A stretch of DNA of 64,000 nucleotides from CAVSRC01 sp963798195. Lineage in GTDB: Bacteria > Pseudomonadota > Alphaproteobacteria > Rhizobiales > Kaistiaceae. The stretch covers positions 620,001-684,000 of the forward strand of contig CAWCSF010000010.1 of NCBI GenBank assembly GCA_963798195.1. The letters are read 5' to 3'. The notes under the pieces are model-generated. The model was given only the letters and a program-made list of their open reading frames with translations, searched no databases and was not told the origin of the DNA. Both the position numbers and the translations under genes were made by a program. This document shows positions 8,643 through 17,098 of this stretch, in pieces (position 1 is the first letter of the stretch; each line of letters starts with the position of its first letter).

Positions 8643-9642
8643 CGCCTTCGCTTTTCAAAACGCCTTCGATGACGCTGAGGTCTACCCATTCGTCGAGCGA
8701 CACCTTCCGCAAATCCTTGAAATCAGGGCTGGAATAGGTCCAGTCGACGGTCGCCTGCAGTTCATCGCGGTTGAGGCCGCCGTTGACGCTCCAACTCCCG
8801 ACGAAAGATTTGGCGAGAAGCTCCAGGTTGGAGCGGCTGACGTCCGGGCGGGCGACGGCCATGGCATCGACCCAAAGCTCCGGATGGTTGGCGAAGTCGC
8901 GGGACGCCTTGACCAGTGCGCGGACGACCGCGGCGACCTGGTCACCCTTGTTCTTCAGCACCTCGTCGGTGACCACATTGACCTTGTTGAGCACGGGCGC
9001 GGCGGCGAAGTAGTCGTCCGGCGAAACCAGGACTTCGAGCCCGTTCTTGTCGGCGAGCGAGAGCCAGACCCCGATCGACATCGTGGTGGCGTCGATCTGG
9101 CCTGCCGCCAGCGCCTGGGCGCGAACATTGGGCTGTCCGATTGCGACGAAATCGATCTTGTCGGGATCGGCGCCTTTGGAGCGAAGCACCTTCGTGCTCA
9201 GTGAATGGTCGAGACTGCCGACGCGACCAACTCCGAAGCTCTTGCCGTTCAGTCCGGCCGGCGTCCCCACGGACGACTTGCCAGCGATCAGGAAAGGAAG
9301 CGACTTGTTCGGAGACACCACCGCCTTCAGCTTCATCTGGTCCCGCGCCACCAACTGGAGGGCGGCGTCGACCGAGATGTTGGCCATGTCGCCTTCTCCG
9401 GCCATGAGGGCGGCAACCGCCGATGGCGTCTGCTGGACGCGGACCAACTCGACCTCGACGCCCTCCTTGGCGAAGTAGCCGAGTTGCTCGGCCAGATCCA
9501 TGACCGAGTTCGGCACCAGTTGGGCCGTCAGGTCGGTCGTAATCAGTTTGAACGGCGCACCCTGCGCGAAGCCCGTAAACGGAAGTGCAGCGGCGAGCGA
9601 CAGCGCTACCGCAGCGATGGCGGATCTGAGAAGTCCACGCAT
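8611..9642 (-). CDS. ABC transporter substrate-binding protein, SsuA/NMT1-like
   Basis: A 343-residue periplasmic binding protein. ATG 9642 is chosen because GGAGG lies 11 bases upstream and a signal peptide follows immediately (MRGLLRSAIAAVALSLAAAL, mature start near residue 27); an upstream in-frame ATG at 9735 would add an unlikely charged leader. The blocks LAEQLGYFAKEGVEVELV, ALMAGEGDMANIS and LNGKSFGVGRVGS are typical of the nitrate/sulfonate/pyrimidine-precursor class. The substrate is not predictable from the sequence. A 177-base gap upstream, rich in A and T, probably holds its own promoter, separating it from the ExbB/D-like genes. Confidence 0.85.
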   Translation of the reverse strand: MRGLLRSAIAAVALSLAAALPFTGFAQGAPFKLITTDLTAQLVPNSVMDLAEQLGYFAKEGVEVELVRVQQTPSAVAALMAGEGDMANISVDAALQLVARDQMKLKAVVSPNKSLPFLIAGKSSVGTPAGLNGKSFGVGRVGSLDHSLSTKVLRSKGADPDKIDFVAIGQPNVRAQALAAGQIDATTMSIGVWLSLADKNGLEVLVSPDDYFAAAPVLNKVNVVTDEVLKNKGDQVAAVVRALVKASRDFANHPELWVDAMAVARPDVSRSNLELLAKSFVGSWSVNGGLNRDELQATVDWTYSSPDFKDLRKVSLDEWVDLSVIEGVLKSEGVAPNFDQPGF

Positions 9643-9819
9643 TTTTTGTTTTTCCTCCCGGAAACGACCCTTAAGCGGCTTGGACGGCTTGAACCACTCG
9701 TCACCGTGCCGGCGGGCCAATCGACCATATTTCACAGCGAACGCACTGGAAAGGGAGACGGTGACCTAAATTCGCATCGCCACGCATTGAAACAATTCAA
9801 ATTGCGGTGAACAGACGGT

Positions 9820-10437
9820 TTAAAAACCGTCGTCGACAAATGGCGCCTTGTCCGGCAGCGGCAGTGGCGGCATCTCCTGAAAGTTGGCGCGGAGATCCTG
9901 GTTGAGCGAGAACAACTCGCCCTGGCCGCCCGATCGGCCGTCGCGATCGCGAAGGTTCGCCGCCTGCTGGCCAGGAGCCTTCGGCACCGGCGGCGCCACC
10001 GGCTCAGCCGGCTTCGCCTCGTAATCGAAGTTGCCGACAACCTCCCGGCCCGAAAGGCGGAGGCGCTGCGCCTTCACGACTTCGGTCGCGACGGCGCGGC
10101 TGTAGGAAACCTCGTAGGCACGCGGGCGTCCCACGGGGAGGTTCTTATCGTCGATGGCCTGAAGCCACACGTAGATGGCGCCCGGATCGCCTGCGAGCTT
10201 GTCCGGTTCGACGATGCGCGATGCGAGGAAGTTCGCCCGCGCGGGGAGGCGCTCGCCGGTCGGCCAGCCGAGCATCTCACCGAAGGCCATATAGCTGCCG
10301 AGGAAGGCTCCGGTCGTCGCCAGCACGGCCACGGTCTTGACCGGCCACCGCCACAGCGAAGCAAGGTTGAGGCTGAGAAGGAGGACGGCGAGGACAGCGT
10401 AGCCGCCGATGACAACGACGACCGCTTGTGTCGGCAT
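9820..10437 (-). CDS. Membrane protein of unknown function in ExbB/ExbD-like cluster
   Basis: I do not recognise this 205-residue protein. Two hydrophobic helices span residues 4-26 and 33-52. They are followed by a soluble domain with the block GDPGAIYVWLQAIDDKNLPVG, then RAYEVSYSRAVATEVVKAQ. The tail from residue 140 is rich in Pro, Ala, Gly, Asp and Arg and is probably disordered. The gene starts 7 bases after the ExbD-like stop, so it is almost certainly co-translated with it and likely forms part of the same membrane complex. Its helices could pack against the proton-channel subunits; that is inference from position only. Confidence 0.6.
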   Translation of the reverse strand: MPTQAVVVVIGGYAVLAVLLLSLNLASLWRWPVKTVAVLATTGAFLGSYMAFGEMLGWPTGERLPARANFLASRIVEPDKLAGDPGAIYVWLQAIDDKNLPVGRPRAYEVSYSRAVATEVVKAQRLRLSGREVVGNFDYEAKPAEPVAPPVPKAPGQQAANLRDRDGRSGGQGELFSLNQDLRANFQEMPPLPLPDKAPFVDDGF

Positions 10438-10444
10438 GGCAGCC

Positions 10445-11089
10445 CTAACCCTTCGTGCCGGCGCCGCGCGGCTTGATCGCCAACTGGACCAGCGACTTGA
10501 AGAGGTCGCTGGTCGAGACGACCTTGCCTTCGTCGTCGAGCGTGAAGCGGATGACCGTCTTCTCCTCGCTCCGCTCGTTAAGAACGACGCGGCCGTAGTG
10601 AACCACGGAGAGGACCGGATTGACCTTCTCGATCTTGACCGAGACAGGCAGCGGCTGGCCGGTCGTCGCGGTGTAGCGATAGACGTTGACCACGTATTCG
10701 CCGGCCACGATCCCGCGCATCGTTACCGTTTCCTGATTCAACGGTGTCTCGATCTTGTGGCCGTTGACCTCGATGGTGTCGCGATAATTGCCGCGGTCGT
10801 CCCGGTCGAGATGGATCAGTCCGGCTTCCTTGATGTAATACCAGACGACATTTCCCTCCGGATCCTCGACATAGAGGTCGACGTCGTCGGGATCACCGTC
10901 GGGCCAGTTCGCCGTGATGATGATCTCCGCCTTGACGTCGACGGCGCCCGTCTTCGCGTCGGGTCGGATCAGGGCGAAGGCGATGAACACCATGACCGCG
11001 AAGCCGAGGAGGGCGTTGAACAGGATGTCCGTGAACGGAACGAAACTGCCGTCGTCGCTTCCGCCGGCGAAGAGCCCGGACTCATCCAT
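10445..11089 (-). CDS. ExbD/MotB-like protein with periplasmic beta-sandwich-like domain
   Basis: A 214-residue protein with one membrane helix (residues 22-42). PFTDILFNALLGFAVM matches the ExbD/TolR helix, with Asp21 in the position of the proton-carrying aspartate. The periplasmic part does not look like ExbD. Residues 52-90 (beginning AEIIITANWPDGDPDDVDLY) resemble the DUF2135/YfaP type of domain with its D-x-D-L-x-V-x-x-P motif, and the rest is predicted beta-rich. The start overlaps the end of the ExbB-like gene by 8 bases. It would pair with that gene product as a force-transducing rod; what it pushes on is unknown. Confidence 0.7.
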   Translation of the reverse strand: MDESGLFAGGSDDGSFVPFTDILFNALLGFAVMVFIAFALIRPDAKTGAVDVKAEIIITANWPDGDPDDVDLYVEDPEGNVVWYYIKEAGLIHLDRDDRGNYRDTIEVNGHKIETPLNQETVTMRGIVAGEYVVNVYRYTATTGQPLPVSVKIEKVNPVLSVVHYGRVVLNERSEEKTVIRFTLDDEGKVVSTSDLFKSLVQLAIKPRGAGTKG

Positions 11090-12008
11090 CGGTCGGGCGT
11101 CCGAGCACTGACACGACGTGAACCTCGGTCGCCTCGGTGATGCGGGCGAAGAGTTCGCCGATTGCCTGGTCGAGGAAGTAGTACTCGACCTTGAGAAGGA
11201 GGGCGGCAGCGATGCCGGTCACCGTCACGTTCAGGGCGACCGCCATGCCGCTGCTCATGCCGGCAAGGGCGTTCCGGAGCGTGTCCACGTCGAAGGAGGT
11301 GAGGCCCGCGATGGGGATGAGCATGAGGATGAAGCCGACGGCCGTGCCGAGAAGCGCCAGGCGCAGCAGCGCCTCGGCAACGAACCAGCCAAGCTTCTCG
11401 CGCGCGCGGAGCTGGTCGGCGAGCGAGCGGAGGAGGAGTGTCTGGTCGACCGGCCGGCTACCCTGAGCCCGCGACTTGGCGACGAGATTGGCGATGTGCC
11501 GGGTGAGCACGGACGGTTCCAACTCGGGGCCGTCGGCGAGGCGCACGCGACTGCCGATGGCCTCGAAGCCGCGGGTGTTGTGAGCAAGGAGGACGCCGGT
11601 CCGCCGGACTGCCGTGAGTTCGCGCGAGACGAACAGCGTCTGCACGAGACAGTGCGCGATCATGATGAGGAGGAGGGCGAGAATAAGAAGGGACATATGC
11701 GTCCGGTCAGTTTCCAGCATGATCTGGATGAGGCCGAGCCGCCAGAGCGCGAGGAAGCCGACCGCAGCGACGCAATTGAAGATCAGCCAGCGCAGGAATG
11801 GAGCGTAGTCGTTTGCTTCCTCGCCGAGGCCGATCACAGCGCCGAGAAGGCCGATGGGCCTGAGCGGGCCTGCGCGCGGAGCGACGGGCACATCACCGGC
11901 ATCTGGTTCACGCGCTACCAATGAAACACCCTCGCTTGCCTGGCTGAACGCAACGCCATGGTTGCCATCAGCCGCCGTTATAACGCCACCGCTCGATGCG
12001 GACTTCAA
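11082..12008 (-). CDS. MotA/TolQ/ExbB proton-channel family protein
   Basis: The inner-membrane channel subunit. It has helices near residues 70-90 and 103-125, and two long C-terminal helices (about 217-240 and 258-280). The third-helix block GMSSGMAVALNVTVTGIAAA matches the ExbB/TolQ/MotA signature, with threonines that line the proton path. The 308-residue frame begins inside the upstream permease gene and its first 50 residues look disordered, so the real start may be a TTG near 11918 preceded by GAGGG. It is followed by the ExbD-like gene (8-base overlap). No TonB gene is nearby, so the partner is not an ordinary TonB system. Confidence 0.8.
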   Translation of the reverse strand: MKSASSGGVITAADGNHGVAFSQASEGVSLVAREPDAGDVPVAPRAGPLRPIGLLGAVIGLGEEANDYAPFLRWLIFNCVAAVGFLALWRLGLIQIMLETDRTHMSLLILALLLIMIAHCLVQTLFVSRELTAVRRTGVLLAHNTRGFEAIGSRVRLADGPELEPSVLTRHIANLVAKSRAQGSRPVDQTLLLRSLADQLRAREKLGWFVAEALLRLALLGTAVGFILMLIPIAGLTSFDVDTLRNALAGMSSGMAVALNVTVTGIAAALLLKVEYYFLDQAIGELFARITEATEVHVVSVLGRPTDG

Positions 12009-12711
12009 TCACCCGCAGGACTTGTGTCACCAGCGTGCCGATGGTCGCGAGCACGAAGACGACGACGAAATAGGGCGCCATCTGGAAGGTGTTGCCGTAG
12101 ATGGCGAGCAGGCCGCCGAGGCCGCGCACGGCCGTATAGAGTTCGGCCACGACCGTGTTGATCAGCCCGATCGTCGCGCCGAGGCGAAGCCCGACGACGA
12201 TGAAGGGCAGCGCCCCAGGCAGAAGAATCCGCCGGAACACCTGCGAGCGGCGGGCGCCCGTCGACCGCGCCATCTCGACCAGTTCGCCATCCGCATTCAG
12301 GACACCGGCATAGGTGTTGATCAGGATGGGCATGACTGCGCCGAGGAAGATGATCGCAACCTTCGCCTCGAAACCAAGGCCGAGGAGGACGATGATCAGC
12401 GGAATGAAGGCGACCCGCGGCGTAGCGGTGAGCGCGTTGACATAGACTTCGAGCGTGCGGCCGAGGACGCGAAAGCCGCCCATGAGCAGGCCGACAGGAA
12501 TACCGACGACAATCGCCGCGATGTAGCCGCTGAAGTAGACGGAGAGGCTCTCGCCGATCGCGCGGTAGATGCGGGCATCGGAAAACATGGTGATCGCGGC
12601 ACGAGCGGTGGCGATCGGCGACGGGATCAGGTTCCGCCCGGCAAACTCGGCGAGGGCCGTCCAGAGCATCACCAGGACGGCGAGCGCGGCGAGGCGATAA
12701 AGGGTGATCAT
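11968..12711 (-). CDS. ABC transporter permease, SsuC/TauC type
   Basis: A 247-residue integral membrane permease with six helices. The cytoplasmic coupling loop reads EMARSTGARRSQVFRRILLPGALPFIVVG (residues 146-174), the standard EAA motif of this family, and the N-terminus has the usual PSPIATARA. It matches the ATPase and binding protein at 7734-9642 in family, but three ExbB/D-like genes lie between. It is the first gene of the minus-strand run; the 143-base gap to the divergent protease gene at 12855 must hold the promoters of both. Confidence 0.87.
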   Translation of the reverse strand: MITLYRLAALAVLVMLWTALAEFAGRNLIPSPIATARAAITMFSDARIYRAIGESLSVYFSGYIAAIVVGIPVGLLMGGFRVLGRTLEVYVNALTATPRVAFIPLIIVLLGLGFEAKVAIIFLGAVMPILINTYAGVLNADGELVEMARSTGARRSQVFRRILLPGALPFIVVGLRLGATIGLINTVVAELYTAVRGLGGLLAIYGNTFQMAPYFVVVFVLATIGTLVTQVLRVIEVRIERWRYNGG

Positions 12712-12854
12712 TGGGCCGGAGGAGCCTTCGTCGGACGCCCATTCATAGCCGACATGGCCCGTGGCGCGAAGCCCGCCCGACGCAATCGGGCCGCAGAGAA
12801 CACGGTTTTCGGTTATAAACTAACCAGCAGCGCGCGAGTCCGATCATCAAATCT

Positions 12855-13790
12855 ATGGTGGAACGCATGCCCAGCGAGGTTGGCCGGTGGATCGTTTCAG
12901 TCAGCCGGAACCTCTGCGCGCTGCTCGCGGCATTTGGCGTCGCCGTCGTTGCCCACGGCGCGGTCGCGGACGACATCGCCGCGTTCGACCCGCTGTCGGG
13001 TTCCGCCTACGCCTGGCTCGCGGACTATGTGGGCAAGGTCAACGCGATGCCGATGTTCTCGGCGGACGGCGGGGAGGGGGAGACGTGCTCGGCGGTCATC
13101 GTGTCGCCGCTCTGGGTTCTCACCGCGGGACACTGCGTCCACATCAAGAACCCGGCCGAGAAGCCCTGGACGTCACGATATTTCGTCCGCATGTATCCGC
13201 TCGGCAGGCTGATCTTCATGCCGGCGCCGATCGGCCGGGCGCAATTCTACCAGATCGTCGACTTCATCAAGTCGGATCGGTTTCCCGATCCGGGCGCGGC
13301 GACCGAGGACTGGATCTTCCTCAAGCTGCACAAGCCCTTGCCGGTCGATCCCGCGCGGATTCCGGAGGTTGTTCCGAGCCTTGACGACCAGGGCGGACGG
13401 GACATCAGGATTTCAGGGTTCCTGCGGAGCTACGATGCGGCCGGTCTCATCGACTGGGCGCGTTCCAACGAGCCGAGGATGTCCCGCGTCAGCTGCCGCG
13501 TCGAGACATACGATGCCCTCGACTACGGCCGGATGCGCGATCTGATGGATATCGACTGCATTCCCGCCGTGAACCTGGGGCTGTCCGGCGGGCCGCTCTT
13601 CGCCATCGAGCCGGGTTCCCCCACGGCGCGGGCGAGAATCATCGGCATTCAGATGGGAGCAGGGCTGTCGGCGCTCACCCGTCGCCAGGTGCCGGTCGTG
13701 GTCCGTTCGGAGCAGTTCATCGCGGCATATCGCCGTATCATCGAGCAGGACAGGGACGCGAACGCCTTGCCGTCAGGCCCTCCCGGCTGA
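12855..13790 (+). CDS. Secreted trypsin-like serine protease
   Basis: A 311-residue S1-family protein. After an N-terminal signal peptide (about residues 14-39, ending GAVA-DD) come the catalytic blocks: His93 in LTAGHC, Asp152 in TEDWIFLKL and Ser244 in GLSGGPLF. The usual GDSGGP is GLSGGP, so the aspartate that normally precedes the serine is replaced by leucine, as in some bacterial relatives. Four cysteines near residues 78, 94, 214 and 235 could form the standard disulfides. ATG 12855 or 12867 could be the start. It is transcribed away from the ABC operon and has no obvious partner; substrates are unknown. Confidence 0.8.
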   Translation: MVERMPSEVGRWIVSVSRNLCALLAAFGVAVVAHGAVADDIAAFDPLSGSAYAWLADYVGKVNAMPMFSADGGEGETCSAVIVSPLWVLTAGHCVHIKNPAEKPWTSRYFVRMYPLGRLIFMPAPIGRAQFYQIVDFIKSDRFPDPGAATEDWIFLKLHKPLPVDPARIPEVVPSLDDQGGRDIRISGFLRSYDAAGLIDWARSNEPRMSRVSCRVETYDALDYGRMRDLMDIDCIPAVNLGLSGGPLFAIEPGSPTARARIIGIQMGAGLSALTRRQVPVVVRSEQFIAAYRRIIEQDRDANALPSGPPG

Positions 13791-13919
13791 TCGGCTTGCG
13801 GGCAAGGTGACGATTGCCGCCCCGCCTACCTTGCGGCCGGTCTCTCCGGCTCTTACGGTCGGCGCCCCATATATCGATGGTCTCCTCGAAGGCCCGTTCC
13901 GTTGTTGGAGGGAAGCAAA

Positions 13920-14327
13920 TTGAAATCGATGGCAGTCGCAGTTGCCGGCCTGTTTGTTCTCGCTGGGGCGGCGTTGGCCCAGACGCCTCTGCCGCCCGGC
14001 AATCCCGAGGCCGGCGCTACCGTCTTCAAGAAATGCCAAGCGTGCCACCGCATCGGTCCGAATGCCAAGAATCTGGTCGGACCCGTGCTGAACGGCGTGG
14101 TCGGCAGGACTGCCGGAACTTATCCCGGCTACAACTATTCGCAGGCAAACATGGCATCGCACATCGTCTGGGATGAGGCGACGCTGGCTGAATACCTGCC
14201 CGATCCGCGCGCCTTTTTGCCCGGGACCAAGATGACCTTCGCCGGCCTGAAGAAGCCGCAGGAGGTCGCCGACGTGATCGCCTTCCTGAAGCAATTCGAC
14301 GCGGATGGCGTCAAGACGCCGCCGTAG
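13920..14327 (+). CDS. Class I cytochrome c, secreted
   Basis: A small soluble periplasmic electron carrier of 135 residues. The signal peptide MKSMAVAVAGLFVLAGAALA is followed by the heme site CQACH (residues 39-43), the block NLVGPVLNGVVGR, YNYSQAN, and the axial methionine in PGTKMTFAGL, an arrangement typical of cytochrome c2/c550. TTG 13920 is chosen as start because GGAGGG lies 7 bases upstream; ATG 13929 is the alternative. It is a single gene facing the ATP-grasp gene. It could serve respiration in general or the PQQ dehydrogenase; sequence alone does not decide. Confidence 0.88.
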   Translation: MKSMAVAVAGLFVLAGAALAQTPLPPGNPEAGATVFKKCQACHRIGPNAKNLVGPVLNGVVGRTAGTYPGYNYSQANMASHIVWDEATLAEYLPDPRAFLPGTKMTFAGLKKPQEVADVIAFLKQFDADGVKTPP

Positions 14328-14405
14328 CCGGTACCGTTGAGGGCATTCCGGAGTGTGCCGGCGCGAAACGTGAGCAAGGTGCCATCGTGATCGCGACGGC
14401 CCGCC

Positions 14406-15332
14406 TCACGCGGCCTCCCGCCGGGTCGCGTCAATCAGAGCCTCGGCGATGACATTGATCGCGCCGAACTGAGCGTGAAGGTCCAGGCCGAACTTGCGGA
14501 GGTACGGCGCAAAGTAGCCGGACGAGATATGCCAGCAGCCCAGGCCGGAGTTCACTTCGAGAATAAATAACCTGCCCGTAGCTTCCTCCCGGATCACGTC
14601 AACGCCGAGCAACGGCAGTTCCGGGAAGGCGTCGTAGGCACGGCGCGCGAGATCAATGATGTCCTCGTCGAAATTCAGTGTCAGGGACCGCTCACCGGAA
14701 TTCGACGCAATCGGAACGTCGAGCGGCTTGGTCTGGTCGATAGGGGGACGCGCCGTTGCCGCCTGCGAGGTCACGCTGTAGATGGCACGGCCGAACACGA
14801 CCATGACGCGGTGGCTCGCAGCGTAGCGGCCTGTATCGATGAACTGTTGTGCGATCAGTTTCCGACCGTGGCGCATGTCGGTTCGGGGCAACGCCGATGT
14901 GTCGATCCAACGCACGTCGTCAGTCCGCATGAGGCTCACGCCCCGCCCCTGTTCCGTCTCGGAGTTGGGTTTGACAACCGTCAAGGGCCCCCAGGTGGCC
15001 GGATCGAGCATGGTGTCGGGCTCGATGACGACGGCGGGCGGTGTCGGCAGGCCGGCAATAGTCAGTCGGCGGGTTTCCTCGATCTTGGAATATCGAAGGC
15101 TATCGAAGCGTGTCCCGCGCGTGGGTTCGAACCCTCGGCGCGGATACGGCGAATAGATGATGGACGGACGTCTCGCTGCCTGTCGGCGGGACACCGAATT
15201 GGGTAGCCCGTTGCGAACGATGAATGTCTCGATGTCAGGGGCGCGATCAGCGATCCGCTGTTTGACGCCGAGAAAGTCGGACAACGCTTGCCGGCCCGGC
15301 GTATGAACGATCACCAGATTTCGTTCAGGCAT
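14406..15332 (-). CDS. ATP-grasp family protein of unknown substrate
   Basis: A 308-residue cytoplasmic protein with an ATP-grasp fold. A nucleotide-binding strand pair is visible in LTVVKPNSETEQGRGVSLM (lysine and glycine loop, near residues 117-135). The metal-binding end of the fold is visible in LPLLGVDVIREEATGRLFILEVNSG, with Asp, Glu and Asn in the expected positions. No fused domain is present. RimK-like ligases and peptide-natural-product ligases are the nearest groups in general layout, but I cannot name the substrate. The N-terminal 70 residues (VIVHTPGRQALSDFLGVKQRIAD) would form the pre-ATP-grasp domain. It stands alone, convergent with the cytochrome gene. Confidence 0.7.
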   Translation of the reverse strand: MPERNLVIVHTPGRQALSDFLGVKQRIADRAPDIETFIVRNGLPNSVSRRQAARRPSIIYSPYPRRGFEPTRGTRFDSLRYSKIEETRRLTIAGLPTPPAVVIEPDTMLDPATWGPLTVVKPNSETEQGRGVSLMRTDDVRWIDTSALPRTDMRHGRKLIAQQFIDTGRYAASHRVMVVFGRAIYSVTSQAATARPPIDQTKPLDVPIASNSGERSLTLNFDEDIIDLARRAYDAFPELPLLGVDVIREEATGRLFILEVNSGLGCWHISSGYFAPYLRKFGLDLHAQFGAINVIAEALIDATRREAA

Positions 15333-15495
15333 TCTCGCGCGTTTCCCTTAGGGCGGCGACTCCGCTGACTCGCCATTTATCCCAACGCCGAACCACTGAA
15401 ATGACGTATCGCTCGGAGAGAGACCGCAATTTCGGTTGGGCCGGAACCGATGGCTGGGCTGTTGTCAGAGATGCCCCGTAACTATCTGAAAAGAT

Positions 15496-15569
15496 TGGCT
15501 GGGGAACTAGGATTCGAACCTAGACTGGCGGAGTCAGAGTCCGCTGTCCTACCGTTAGACGATTCCCCA
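15496..15569 (-). tRNA. tRNA-Gln (anticodon CTG), CCA encoded
   Basis: A 74-base cloverleaf. The acceptor TGGGGAA pairs with TTCCCCA, the anticodon stem GCGGA pairs with TCCGC around loop CTCTGAC (anticodon CTG), and the T-arm contains GGTTCGAATCC. The discriminator is G and the CCA tail is encoded. A short T-rich run (CTTTTC) follows the 3' end. Confidence 0.95.
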
Positions 15570-15780
15570 ATCCGGGCGGCGGAACAGCGGATTTTGCCGC
15601 GGATCGGCCGCCGAGGGACTGCCGAACCTATAGGCACGCCTCCGGATCGCGTCAACCGGGGCCGGGCGGCTTGCTTGTCTGATTGCGGCTGCCTGATAGA
15701 CTGGCCAACGAAACGCGAACCGAGGACGCGCGCGGAACCCGGTCGGGTTGCCAGCGCGCTCCTTTGCGAAGGATTGGCAT

Positions 15781-17098
15781 TTGTCGACGGGCGACGATCC
15801 GCAAGGCGCGGATTTGCCCGCCGGCCGCGCGGATGACTCCGCTGCGACAGGCGCCACGTGGGCCGAGGACGGCCCGCGCGAGCCTGCCGAACCGCTGGCC
15901 GGCGGCAAGCCTCGCAAGCGCAGGAAGAGTCGGCGGCGCCGGCGCGGCCCGGTCTATGCGCCGGAGGCCCGCGCAGGCGACGATGCGCCCGTGCGCGCGC
16001 TTGGCAATTCCGAGCCCGCGTCCCCCCAGCCAATACCGGTCGTCGCGGTCGCCGTCCGGCGGCCCGTCGTGGAGGGGCCGTTCTACGCGGCGCTCGATCT
16101 CGGCACCAACAATTGCCGGCTGCTGGTGGCGACGCCGCGCGACCACGGCTTCCGCGTGGTCGACGCGTTCTCCCGGATCGTGCGCCTCGGCGAGGGGATC
16201 GGGGCGAATGGACGCCTGAGCGAAGGCGCGATGATCCGCTCGATCGATGCGCTGCGCATCTGCGCCGCGAAGCTGAGGGAGCGGAACGTCAAGCGCGCCC
16301 GGCTGATCGCCACCGAGGCGTGCCGCACGGCCGCGAATGGCGTCGAGTTCATCGAGCGCGTGCGCGTCGAAACCGGCCTGACGCTTGGAGATCGTGTCAC
16401 GCGAGACCGAGGCACGGCTCGCGGTCGCCGGCTGCGCCTCGCTGGTCGATCCGTCGGCCGCCGGTGTGGTCCTGTTCGACATTGGCGGCGGATCGTCGGA
16501 ACTGGTGTGGATCGACCTCGCGCCATCGCCGGACGGACGTCGCCGCCGCATGTCCGACCGGGTGCGGACGTGGATGTCGCTGCCCGTCGGCGTCGTCAAC
16601 GTCAGCGAGCGCCACGGCGGGCAGCACGTGTCGCCCGTCCAGTTCGCGGACATGGTGGCCGAAGTTGCGGCCATGCTGGCGGACTTTCCGGAAGGCGCGG
16701 CGCTCGATGCGGCCGTCGCCGCCGGCAATGTCCACATGCTCGGCACCTCCGGAACCGTGACCACGCTTGCAGGCATCCACCTGCGGCTGCCGCGCTACGA
16801 CCGGCGGCGGGTGGACGGCACCTGGCTCTCCGGCACGGAAGTCGCCGACCTGATCGCCGGCCTCGTCGCCATGGACTACGAAGCCCGCATCGCCAACCCG
16901 TGCATCGGGCGCGAGCGCGCCGACCTTGTGCTCGCCGGCTGCGCCATCCTCGAAGCCATCCGCCAGCGCTGGCCGTGCGAGCGGCTGCGGGTCGCCGATC
17001 GTGGCCTGCGCGAAGGCGTGCTGGTCGAACTGATGGCCGAGGACCGGGTCTGGCGTCCGCGCTCTGGCCGCCGTGGCACGGATCGTCCCCATGCCTGA
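15781..17098 (+). CDS. ppx: Ppx/GppA exopolyphosphatase (single-base frameshift)
   Basis: This enzyme would hydrolyse polyphosphate or pppGpp. After a disordered, very basic leader (RKRRKSRRRRRG) come the ASKHA phosphatase blocks FYAALDLGTNNCRLLVA, ATEACRTAANG and, in the next frame, VLFDIGGGSSELVW and LGTSGTVTTLAG. The frame changes at 16385-16386: an extra T in ACGCTTGGAG separates GLTL from EIVSRETEARLAVAG. Removing it gives one continuous protein. TTG 15781 has AAGGA 7 bases upstream; a TTG at 15748 is an alternative. The stop overlaps the rlmE ATG, a pairing common in alphaproteobacteria. The indel is more likely sequence error than decay. Confidence 0.8.

Noticed and set aside
11082..11089. 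MotA/MotB flagellar motor or Zorya-type defence pair
   Set aside because: No peptidoglycan-binding OmpA domain is present, and no helicase or nuclease partner is adjacent, so neither assignment holds.
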